From Planctomycetaceae bacterium (GTDB taxonomy: Bacteria > Planctomycetota > Phycisphaerae > Phycisphaerales > SM1A02): DNA of 17,946 nt. Positions 8,341-14,778 of this stretch are shown here, piece after piece. Position 1 is the stretch's first letter. The number at the start of each line of letters is the position of its first letter. The notes under the pieces are model-generated. The model was given only the letters and a program-made list of their open reading frames with translations, was not told where the DNA came from and made no database searches. Location: NCBI GenBank assembly GCA_002737585.1, contig NSIA01000103.1:1-17946 (forward strand), written 5' to 3'. A program made the position numbers and the translations under genes.

Positions 8341-9764
8341 TCGTCGCCCATCCCGCTCTCTGTTGCCGCCACTTCATACGTTCGGCGCGTGAGGGCGTTG
8401 CGACCGAGCCGGGCCAGCAGCTTTGGTGCTGGTCCGCCCAAGCCATGCATTTCACGCAACACATCATCGAACGCAGCGACCGCCCACGCGACATCACTTT
8501 CATCAATGACGAGTGGTGGAACAAACTTTACCGTTGGTTGTCCGTGACCAGCCACTTGGCACATGATGCGGTGATCTTCAAAGAGCGGCATGACCGCGGC
8601 CTGCGCAAAGAGGTCTGGCTCAATGGCATTCATCGCCGTCCATGCGGCGCGCAGGCGGAGTGACTGGGGCGCTCCAAATTCAACCGCCACCATCAGACCT
8701 TGCTGGCGAACCGCTTTGACAAATTCGTAGCGTTGCCGCAATTCATCAAGTCCATCGCGGAGCAGGGCGCCCATGCGTTTGGCGCGCGCGGCCAGTTGTT
8801 CGGCATCACAGACATGTAGAACTGCAAGCCCGGCCGCCATGGCCAGTGCGCCCATATGGAACGTGCTGGAGTGGACGATGGCGCGGTCAAGACTAGAGAA
8901 TGTCTTGTCCCACACACGCTGGCGCACCATCACTGCGCCCACCGGAACCAGTCCGCCTGACAGTGCTTTGGAAAGCACCACCATGTCCGGTTCGCATCCT
9001 TGGTCGTGGTCAATGGCTAGGAATTCACCGGTTCGGCAGATGCCAGTCTGCACCTCGTCGGCAACGAAGAGCGCGCCGTACTTGTGACAGAGGCGACTGG
9101 CTTCGCCAAGGTAGCCATTCGGTGCAATGTGGACACCTTTACCTTGCACGGGTTCCACAATGAATGCTGCGACGTCGCCCGCCTGCAGTGCACCCTCAAG
9201 GTCCGCCAGGTCGCCAAAGCGCACCATGCGAGTTTCCGGCAGAAATGGTCCGAACCCTTGGCGAAAGCTTTGGCATCCGTTCAGTGAGAGCGCACCCGTA
9301 GTGAGTCCATGGAAGCCGCGTTCAGCAAACAGAATTCCTGGGCGTCCGGTGGCAGCGCGAGCAAACTTGATGGCCGCCTCCACGCCTTCAGTACCGCTAT
9401 TAGTGAAGTACACGCGATCAAGGCCGCGGCCGATGCGTTGCGTGAGTTCGCGCGCCAGCATTCCCGCAAGGGGCGGGGCGTCAAACTGCACCATGGATGG
9501 CAGGTCCATGTCTAAGCAGTCACTGAGTGCCTGCTTGACGGTGGGGTGGTTGCGGCCAACATTGCAGACCGCGTACCCACCCAAGAAATCCAAATAACGA
9601 TGTCCCTGTGCATCCCAGAGGTATTGCCCTTCGGCGCGCACAAAGAATCGATCGAAACCGATGGTTCGTAACACGGAAGCAAAGCGTGGATTGACATGCT
9701 CTGCGAATAGCCGATGGCCATCCGGGCGGTGCTCGTCGAGAAGTCGGCGCAAGTCGAAAGTCAC
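8337..9764 (-). CDS. Class III PLP-dependent aminotransferase, HpnO-like
   Basis: A 475-aa fold-type I, class III aminotransferase (ornithine/acetylornithine type) of the cytoplasm. Motifs include YLDFLGGYAVCNVGRNHP near 57-74, SGTEG at 123-127 for cofactor phosphate, FHG near 151, ADEVQTG with D236 contacting the pyridine nitrogen, and LSKALSGG with Schiff-base K266. The C-terminal 30-40 residues form a basic tail beyond the usual core. The style matches the group that includes HpnO, which makes aminobacteriohopanetriol, and the downstream HpnN-like exporter supports that reading. A generic acetylornithine, GABA or diamine aminotransferase remains possible. The start is GTG at 9764 with a weak upstream GGA; no ATG is nearby. 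A TATAAT on this strand lies about 55 bases upstream. The fold is confident, the substrate not. Confidence 0.88.
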   Translation of the reverse strand: MTFDLRRLLDEHRPDGHRLFAEHVNPRFASVLRTIGFDRFFVRAEGQYLWDAQGHRYLDFLGGYAVCNVGRNHPTVKQALSDCLDMDLPSMVQFDAPPLAGMLARELTQRIGRGLDRVYFTNSGTEGVEAAIKFARAATGRPGILFAERGFHGLTTGALSLNGCQSFRQGFGPFLPETRMVRFGDLADLEGALQAGDVAAFIVEPVQGKGVHIAPNGYLGEASRLCHKYGALFVADEVQTGICRTGEFLAIDHDQGCEPDMVVLSKALSGGLVPVGAVMVRQRVWDKTFSSLDRAIVHSSTFHMGALAMAAGLAVLHVCDAEQLAARAKRMGALLRDGLDELRQRYEFVKAVRQQGLMVAVEFGAPQSLRLRAAWTAMNAIEPDLFAQAAVMPLFEDHRIMCQVAGHGQPTVKFVPPLVIDESDVAWAVAAFDDVLREMHGLGGPAPKLLARLGRNALTRRTYEVAATESGMGDE

Positions 9765-9797
9765 GTGAGTTCCGGAATGGTAGTCACTCCGCCCGCT

Positions 9798-9825
9798 TTG
9801 TCGTGGATGACCTGTCGATTATAGA
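9798..9825 (+). promoter_or_regulatory. Candidate sigma70-like promoter for the RdgC-like gene
   Basis: TTGTCG at 9798-9803 and TATAGA at 9820-9825 are separated by 16 bases, each matching the consensus at four of six positions. A transcript from about 9832 would have a short leader containing GGGGA at 9844-9848. Position and spacing are plausible; the call rests on pattern alone. Confidence 0.35.
9818..9823 (-). promoter_or_regulatory. Candidate -10 element for the aminotransferase-RND unit
   Basis: The minus strand reads TATAAT here, a perfect -10, inside the 94-base divergent gap. It overlaps the plus-strand -10 candidate almost completely. No good -35 is visible at 16-18 bases. A transcript would start near 9811 and give a leader of about 47 bases before the GTG at 9764. 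Confidence 0.35.
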
Positions 9826-9843
9826 TCCCAAGCCTCAGTTTCC

Positions 9844-9848
9844 GGGGA
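9844..9848 (+). promoter_or_regulatory. Ribosome binding site favouring the ATG at 9859
   Basis: GGGGA lies 10 bases before the ATG at 9859 and only 4 before an in-frame GTG at 9853. The spacing favours the ATG as the start of the RdgC-like gene. Confidence 0.4.
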
Positions 9849-9858
9849 CACTGTGCGC

Positions 9859-11091
9859 ATGCCCTTTCGTAACGGAACCGTTTCTTACTCGCGATTTGGT
9901 GTCTCTGGCGATTTGCCCGATGACGCCAACGAGGGCGCCTTGGCGCTCCTTAGTAAACACGTGGTGAAGCCGCGAGGTCTTTCTGACGAGGGTGTCGCCA
10001 GCGGTTGGTGTACTGGCCGACATGTGTTCGACTCCGACTTCGCGTGGAAACACTGTGGGTTCAGTGGAGCCATTCTGTGCGCTATGCGAATGGATGTCGC
10101 CAAGGTTCCTTCGGAGATTCGCCGCGCGTACGTTTCTATGGCCGAGGACGATCGGCGCACCAAGGAAGACGAAGCAGCGGGCGGAGGCCTGAGCCGTATT
10201 GCGCGGCGCGACGCTCGCGGTGACGCGGAGCGGCGTTGCAAGGAAGAGATCTCTGAAGGTAAGTACCGGCGCATCACCATGGTGCCGGTGCTGTTTGACT
10301 TGGTGCACGGCGCGGTGTTGGCGCCAGTCACCAGCGACACATCCTTTAAGGAGTTGCGCGGATTGGTGGAGAGCACCTATGGATGCAAGTTGTCGCGCCG
10401 CTCCGCGGGCGGTGTTGCTGCAGACATCATGGAAGCGCGCGGCATGACTTCAGACCTTGATGACGCTGCGCCGGACGCATTCACTGCGCCGCCCGCAGAG
10501 GTGGTCACACGTGCACAAGAGAGTCAGTCGGGCCGTGCTGCTAAGCGACCGGAAGTTCCATGGGCACTCGCCGGTGGTGAGCCACGCGACTTTCTTGGCA
10601 ATGTCTTTCTGCTGTGGTTGTGGTGGAACGCCGAGGCTCGCGAAGGCGTGATCGAAACATCTAAAGTGCCCGTGGCAGTGGTCATCGACAAAGTGGTCGA
10701 CGTGGAATGCCCGTGGGGCGTGGGCGGCAAGGCGTCATTGCGCGGACCGCTGCCAACGCAATCACCGGAGGCAACCAAGGCGTTGCAGGCAGGCAAGTGG
10801 CCGCGGAAACTTGGGCTCTTGTTGGCGGCGCACGGTCAAGAATTTGAGTGCGTGTTGCAGGGCGATCGATTCGCTGTTTCCGGCTTGAAACTGCAAGGCG
10901 TGAGCGAAGCCGCCAAGACGCCGCGCCTGGAAACGGAAGAGCGGTTGGATCAGATCGGTACGTTCGACGCAGTACTGATGGGGCTCTATGAGCACTTCCT
11001 GAGCGAGCGCTTCGGCAAGGGCTGGCCATCGCGCCGGCAACAGATCTCTGAGTGGATCGTCACCCGATCGGCGGCACGCGTCGCGGTGTGA
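9859..11091 (+). CDS. Conserved hypothetical protein, possibly RdgC-like
   Basis: A 410-aa soluble protein without signal or membrane segments. Its layout recalls RdgC, a ring-shaped DNA-binding protein that modulates RecA. It has an N-terminal FRNGTVSYSRF strand, a GWCTGRH segment, a charged helix rich in Lys, Arg and Glu (about 85-130), GKYRRITMVPVLFD near 135-148, then a strand-helix unit like the RdgC centre (about 150-175). A low-complexity Ala/Asp/Pro stretch (about 195-235) separates a C-terminal half containing FLGNVFLLWLWWNAE. Classical RdgC is about 300 aa, so this would be a long and divergent member, and I cannot confirm homology by eye. It is divergent from the aminotransferase, and its last 32 bases overlap the end of trpF on the opposite strand. 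As a coding gene it is confident; the family is tentative. Confidence 0.75.
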   Translation: MPFRNGTVSYSRFGVSGDLPDDANEGALALLSKHVVKPRGLSDEGVASGWCTGRHVFDSDFAWKHCGFSGAILCAMRMDVAKVPSEIRRAYVSMAEDDRRTKEDEAAGGGLSRIARRDARGDAERRCKEEISEGKYRRITMVPVLFDLVHGAVLAPVTSDTSFKELRGLVESTYGCKLSRRSAGGVAADIMEARGMTSDLDDAAPDAFTAPPAEVVTRAQESQSGRAAKRPEVPWALAGGEPRDFLGNVFLLWLWWNAEAREGVIETSKVPVAVVIDKVVDVECPWGVGGKASLRGPLPTQSPEATKALQAGKWPRKLGLLLAAHGQEFECVLQGDRFAVSGLKLQGVSEAAKTPRLETEERLDQIGTFDAVLMGLYEHFLSERFGKGWPSRRQQISEWIVTRSAARVAV

Positions 11092-11698
11092 CGCCGGCTG
11101 CGCGGCAGAAGTGAGCAATCAGTTGCGCGTCTTTGACGCCGCGTTGCAGTTCAACGCCACTGGAAACATCAACGCCCCATGGATGCACGGCGGTGATGGC
11201 CGCGTGCACATTCTCTGGCGTGAGTCCGCCTGCCAGTAACACGCGCTTGGAGAGTCCAGGCATCTGCGCCGCCAACGCGGCGTGATCAAACGGAACGCCA
11301 CCGCCGCCACGTGGTCCGTCGACTACCAGTGTGTCAATGGCGTTGCATGCATTCCAACGCTGCAGATCTTCGGGCGTGTAAGCGAATCCCTTCATCACCG
11401 CAAAGCCGCGCGCAGCGATGCGTTGGCAGGTTTCCTCTGATTCATTGCCATGAAGTTGCACTCGACCGCGCCACCACGCCAGCACCGGATCGCCATCGTC
11501 TGGATCTGCCAGAAGGGCCACGGGCTCCACATCGTTTGGCAGGGCACGCAAGATGCCATCGGCTTCGTCGCGGTTGATGCATCGTGGTGACCCGGTGATG
11601 AAGACAAGCCCAACCATCGAAGCGCCCGCGTCGGCAGCGGCGCGTGCATCGGCGGCCGTGCGTAGACCGCAGATCTTCACGGCCGTGCAGGCATTCAC
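11060..11698 (-). CDS. trpF: Phosphoribosylanthranilate isomerase
   Basis: Converts N-(5-phosphoribosyl)anthranilate to CdRP in tryptophan synthesis, in the cytoplasm. The 212-aa TIM barrel has the family markers KICGLR with catalytic C10, GLVF near 30, SPR near 37, VQLHGNE near 80-86, VVDG with catalytic D127, LAGGLTPENV near 155-164 and GVDVSSGVE near 175-183, then GVKD. The length is normal. The start is GTG at 11698, just upstream of KICG; it overlaps the rhomboid stop as GTGA, so translation is probably coupled. No other trp genes are nearby, so the pathway is dispersed. The 3' end overlaps the convergent RdgC-like gene by 32 bases. Confidence 0.96.
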   Translation of the reverse strand: MNACTAVKICGLRTAADARAAADAGASMVGLVFITGSPRCINRDEADGILRALPNDVEPVALLADPDDGDPVLAWWRGRVQLHGNESEETCQRIAARGFAVMKGFAYTPEDLQRWNACNAIDTLVVDGPRGGGGVPFDHAALAAQMPGLSKRVLLAGGLTPENVHAAITAVHPWGVDVSSGVELQRGVKDAQLIAHFCRAAGVTPRRVPPIG

Positions 11699-12774
11699 GC
11701 GGTCAATTCCGTTCGCAGGGCATCGGCGAGTGGACGAAGTCGTTCTGGCAGCGCACCGCCAATGGAATCCAATGCACGCTTGGCACGGGATATATCGGGT
11801 GACTTTCGCACATGGATCAACGCAAGCATGAGACGTGTTTCGTCAGCTTCAGGTGCGGCGGGGGCCAGTTCAAGCGCGCGTTCGTAGGCGCTGCATGCTT
11901 CTACAAAGTCACCGCGGCCAAACGCTGCACTGGCATCGTCGCGGGCTCGCTTTGCAGCTCGTTCCAGTGATGCAGCGCTTGGCGGGGCAGCCGGGGTTGC
12001 AATGCCAACTGCACTCTTCGCAACGCGCTCGGCACCGTCTTTACCAGCGGAGGCCCATGGTCCAACGGCGCCTTGAGTGCCAGTGAGTGCGGCGCGCATG
12101 TCGCGGCGGCGCTTCCATTGTCGTAACAGATAAAGGAGGTCCATATCCGTGCGCTTGATGGCGCCCATGCCGATCAGCACCAGCGTGACCGTCATTCCAT
12201 ACACCGTTCCGGTGATGTGAGCCAGGTAGCCAACACCGCCGCTCCCCGCGCCCATGGCGCCAAACAAGTCCATCATGAAGTACAGCGCTACCAACAGCAT
12301 GGCTGGTACTGGAATCACGGAGAACAAGAACAGGACCGATACGCGCGCCCGCGGGAACAGCACGATGAACGCGCCCGTCACCGCCGACACGGCGCCGCTT
12401 GCGCCAATGACTGGCGCGCCACTTTGATAAATCTGCGCCAGCCCGGCCGCTATCCCGCCCACTAAGTAGAAGGCTAAAAACCCGCCATGGCGCATCCGGC
12501 CCTCCACCGCGCTTCCAAAGGCCCACAAGAAGATCATGTTGCCTGCCAAGTGCCACAGGCTGCCGCCGTCATGCACGAAGAGGTAGGTGACCGGTTGCCA
12601 CCATTCGAAGGCGGATTTACTCAGACCCCAACGAAAAACAAATGAAGCCATGCCGTCATCCGACCCCCGGATAGCCCCCAACATGACGAGGTATGCCAAT
12701 GCGTTGGTCAGGATCAGTGCGATCGTGACCACCGGGGTACGGCGTGGGGCTTGGTCGGTAGCAATTGGAATCAC
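11695..12774 (-). CDS. Rhomboid-family intramembrane serine protease with TPR-like tail
   Basis: An inner-membrane protease predicted to cut transmembrane substrates. From GTG at 12774 it is 359 aa. It has a six-to-seven-TM rhomboid core (about 13-205), HLAGN at 75-79 with oxyanion N79, GASG with nucleophile S126, and AHITG with H186. The usual GG after AHI is replaced by TG, but the Ser-His dyad is intact. A Lys/Arg-rich linker (about 207-227) and an Ala/Pro-rich spacer lead to a cytoplasmic helical tail (about 268-355) with a TPR-like repeat, DDASAAFGRGDFVEACSAYE. The open frame reaches 12894, over gltA, but residues before VIPIATDQAPRRTP look non-coding, so GTG 12774 is preferred although it lacks a Shine-Dalgarno. 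trpF follows with a GTGA overlap. The family is confident; the substrate is unknown. Confidence 0.9.
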   Translation of the reverse strand: MIPIATDQAPRRTPVVTIALILTNALAYLVMLGAIRGSDDGMASFVFRWGLSKSAFEWWQPVTYLFVHDGGSLWHLAGNMIFLWAFGSAVEGRMRHGGFLAFYLVGGIAAGLAQIYQSGAPVIGASGAVSAVTGAFIVLFPRARVSVLFLFSVIPVPAMLLVALYFMMDLFGAMGAGSGGVGYLAHITGTVYGMTVTLVLIGMGAIKRTDMDLLYLLRQWKRRRDMRAALTGTQGAVGPWASAGKDGAERVAKSAVGIATPAAPPSAASLERAAKRARDDASAAFGRGDFVEACSAYERALELAPAAPEADETRLMLALIHVRKSPDISRAKRALDSIGGALPERLRPLADALRTELTA

Positions 12775-12793
12775 GAGTGGGGTAGAGTATGCA
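12765..12793 (+). promoter_or_regulatory. Weak candidate promoter for gltA
   Basis: TTGGAA at 12765-12770 and TATGCA at 12788-12793 are 17 bases apart, matching the sigma70 consensus at four and three of six positions. It would start transcription near 12800, about 30 bases before the gltA ATG. It overlaps the rhomboid start region, so the two divergent genes could interfere with each other. Confidence 0.25.
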
Positions 12794-12817
12794 ATCCACC
12801 ATGACCGCACTCGCCAC

Positions 12818-12822
12818 AGGAG
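12818..12822 (+). promoter_or_regulatory. Shine-Dalgarno that sets the gltA start
   Basis: AGGAG lies 8 bases before the ATG at 12831. In-frame ATGs at 12789 and 12801 lack such a site, so 12831 is the likely start. This is the clearest ribosome binding site in the window. Confidence 0.75.
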
Positions 12823-12830
12823 CCGTAAAG

Positions 12831-13970
12831 ATGACCGCCGCCCCCGTATTTGACAAGGGACTTGCCAACACGATCGCCGCAGAGACGCAGGCATCCTTTA
12901 TTGATGGCGCCAAGGGCGTCCTGGAGTATGTCGGCTATGACATCGACTCCCTCGCGCGCAATTCCACGTTTGAGGAAACCGTGTTCCTCCTATGGAATCG
13001 CCGCTTGCCGAACGCCGCCGAGCTTGCCACCCTGGCCGCCGAGTTGCGCGCGGAGTACGACCTCCCCGAAGCCGTCTGGCAGATGATCCGTGCGACCCCG
13101 CGCACCGCGCATCCGATGCACATGTTGCGCACCTTGGTCTCGTCACTGGGAATGTTTGACCGCGAAGCGGATGACAATTCGCCCGAGGCAAACTGGCGCA
13201 AGTCGGTGCGACTCTTGGCAAAGACGCCAACCATCGTTGCAAACTTTGATCGTCATCGCAAGGGCAAGCCGCTGGTGCGTCCGGATGCGACGATGGACAT
13301 GGCCACCAACTTCCTGAACATGTTGAATGGTGCGCGCCCAACGGTTGCCGTTGCGAAAGCACTTGACGTTTGCCTGATTCTGCACGCCGACCACGGTCTG
13401 AACGCCAGCACCTTTGCAGCGCGCGTCACCATTAGCACGCTCAGCGATATGTACAGCGCCATCACTACGGCCATTGGCACACTGAAGGGTCCGCTGCATG
13501 GCGGCGCCAATGAAGAAGTGATGCACATGCTCAATGAAATTGGCACCATGGACAACGTGGAGCCGTACATCAAGGAGCGCCTCGCCCGCAAGGACCGGAT
13601 CATGGGCTTCGGCCACCGCGTCTACAAGGCGTACGACCCGCGCGCTGGTTACTTGAAGACGTTTGCCAAGCAAATTGCAACTGACACGGGGAATCAAGGC
13701 CTTTACGAAATGTCCACCAAGATTGAGGACATCATGAAGACTGAAGTGGCTGCCAAGGGGATTTATCCAAATGTGGATTTCTTCAGTGCCACCACGTATC
13801 ACTCGATCGGCATTGACTTGGACATCTTCACATGCATGTTTGCCGTCAGCCGCATCAGCGGATGGACCGCACACTGCATGGAACAACTGGCCGCCAACCG
13901 CCTGATTCGCCCGATGGCCGAATACACCGGACCGCACGGGTTGAGTTACGTGGTCATGTCAGCTCGGTGA
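12831..13970 (+). CDS. gltA: Citrate synthase
   Basis: Condenses oxaloacetate and acetyl-CoA to citrate, the entry step of the TCA cycle, in the cytoplasm. The 379-aa protein has the catalytic set H223 in PLHGGANEE, H262 in GFGHRVYK and D316 in PNVDFF, plus LILHADHGLNAS near 182-193. It is the shorter form of about 380 aa, without the N-terminal extension of the E. coli enzyme. That form includes CitZ-like enzymes and 2-methylcitrate synthases, but no prp genes are nearby, so citrate synthase is favoured. The start at 12831 is fixed by AGGAG. It is divergent from the rhomboid gene with a 56-base gap, and convergent with the hydrolase 19 bases downstream, with no visible terminator between. 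Confidence 0.94.
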   Translation: MTAAPVFDKGLANTIAAETQASFIDGAKGVLEYVGYDIDSLARNSTFEETVFLLWNRRLPNAAELATLAAELRAEYDLPEAVWQMIRATPRTAHPMHMLRTLVSSLGMFDREADDNSPEANWRKSVRLLAKTPTIVANFDRHRKGKPLVRPDATMDMATNFLNMLNGARPTVAVAKALDVCLILHADHGLNASTFAARVTISTLSDMYSAITTAIGTLKGPLHGGANEEVMHMLNEIGTMDNVEPYIKERLARKDRIMGFGHRVYKAYDPRAGYLKTFAKQIATDTGNQGLYEMSTKIEDIMKTEVAAKGIYPNVDFFSATTYHSIGIDLDIFTCMFAVSRISGWTAHCMEQLAANRLIRPMAEYTGPHGLSYVVMSAR

Positions 13971-13989
13971 CGATCTGGGCGCCGCGCCA

Positions 13990-14718
13990 TTAGATAGTGA
14001 TGAATTCGCCATCCTTTAAGAGGCGAATGGCTGTCGATGAAACATCGAAGTCATCGGGCATGTGTACGAGGGCCATCTTGGCGCGCAGTTCCGGAGGTAG
14101 GGCGTTCAAGTACTCCACGGGAGTGTGCGCTGGCGCTGGACTGGTCTCGTGAACAATGAAGTCAGCGGTGGTCAGCCATTCCACATGACCAGGGTCCCAA
14201 GTGGTATCGCCGCTCCAGCCAAGTGTTCGCTTGCCGTCGGAAATCCGGAAGCCGCAGGTCGGCACGGTGTGGCGTCCCATGCGGTGTTGCACGGCTAAAC
14301 CCGCGATGTGCGCGGTTGCGGTCTTCGGTAGGACGCGCAATTCAAAGTAGTCAGCCAACGTTGCCGTGCCGTCCTGATCCATGGAGGGTGCCAAGCGTTG
14401 CCAGAGCCGCTCGGCGACCTGTGACGTGGTGTGCAGCCGAGGAAGGGGATGACCAGTGCGGCGCCATTCGAGCCATCGCCAGAATCCAAATGCCTCCAGT
14501 CCGTTGGCATGGTCGCCGTGCAAGTGCGTCAACAGGATGTCATTGATGGTGCCGGGTCCGATGTTCACCCCGGTCTTTTCTGATGCGTGTGCAAAGGCGC
14601 GCATCAAGGCATCGGGAGCGTCAATGAGTACATGACCTCCACTTCCAAGTACAACGGCAGAACTGCCGAAATGTTTGGCAGAGAACGCGTCGCCGGTTCC
14701 AAGGATGACCATGTCCAT
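13990..14718 (-). CDS. Metallo-beta-lactamase-fold hydrolase, RNase Z-like
   Basis: A 242-aa cytoplasmic protein of the RNase Z / phosphodiesterase branch of the MBL superfamily. The metal motif THLHGDH (H65, H67, D69, H70) is intact. H145, D171 in SGDT and H219 in LVHMPDD are the likely remaining ligands, and HTVPTCGFRI near 150-159 is typical of this branch. No long exosite insertion typical of tRNase Z is obvious, so it could be a tRNA 3' processing enzyme, a cyclic phosphodiesterase or another hydrolase. Start choices are TTG at 14727, ATG at 14718 or ATG at 14712; none has a Shine-Dalgarno, and 14718 is the most conventional. It is divergent from the barrel gene across a gap of about 60 bases or less. 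Confidence 0.83.
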   Translation of the reverse strand: MDMVILGTGDAFSAKHFGSSAVVLGSGGHVLIDAPDALMRAFAHASEKTGVNIGPGTINDILLTHLHGDHANGLEAFGFWRWLEWRRTGHPLPRLHTTSQVAERLWQRLAPSMDQDGTATLADYFELRVLPKTATAHIAGLAVQHRMGRHTVPTCGFRISDGKRTLGWSGDTTWDPGHVEWLTTADFIVHETSPAPAHTPVEYLNALPPELRAKMALVHMPDDFDVSSTAIRLLKDGEFITI

Positions 14719-14778
14719 GAAGGTCAAGCGTACCGCCCGCCGTACGGCATTGCGATGAGTTCGGTACCGTATTCATCC

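Noticed and set aside
5918..8547. Long plus-strand frames of 433 and 423 codons opposite the RND exporter and aminotransferase genes
   Set aside because: Ser/Arg/Ala- or His/Gln-rich shadow translations without domains; the minus-strand frames carry clear catalytic and transmembrane motifs.
14728..14770. CGTAC/GTACG dyad and CGGTACCG palindrome near the barrel start, as an operator
   Set aside because: Stems of only 4-5 bp in GC-rich sequence; not distinguishable from chance without conservation data.
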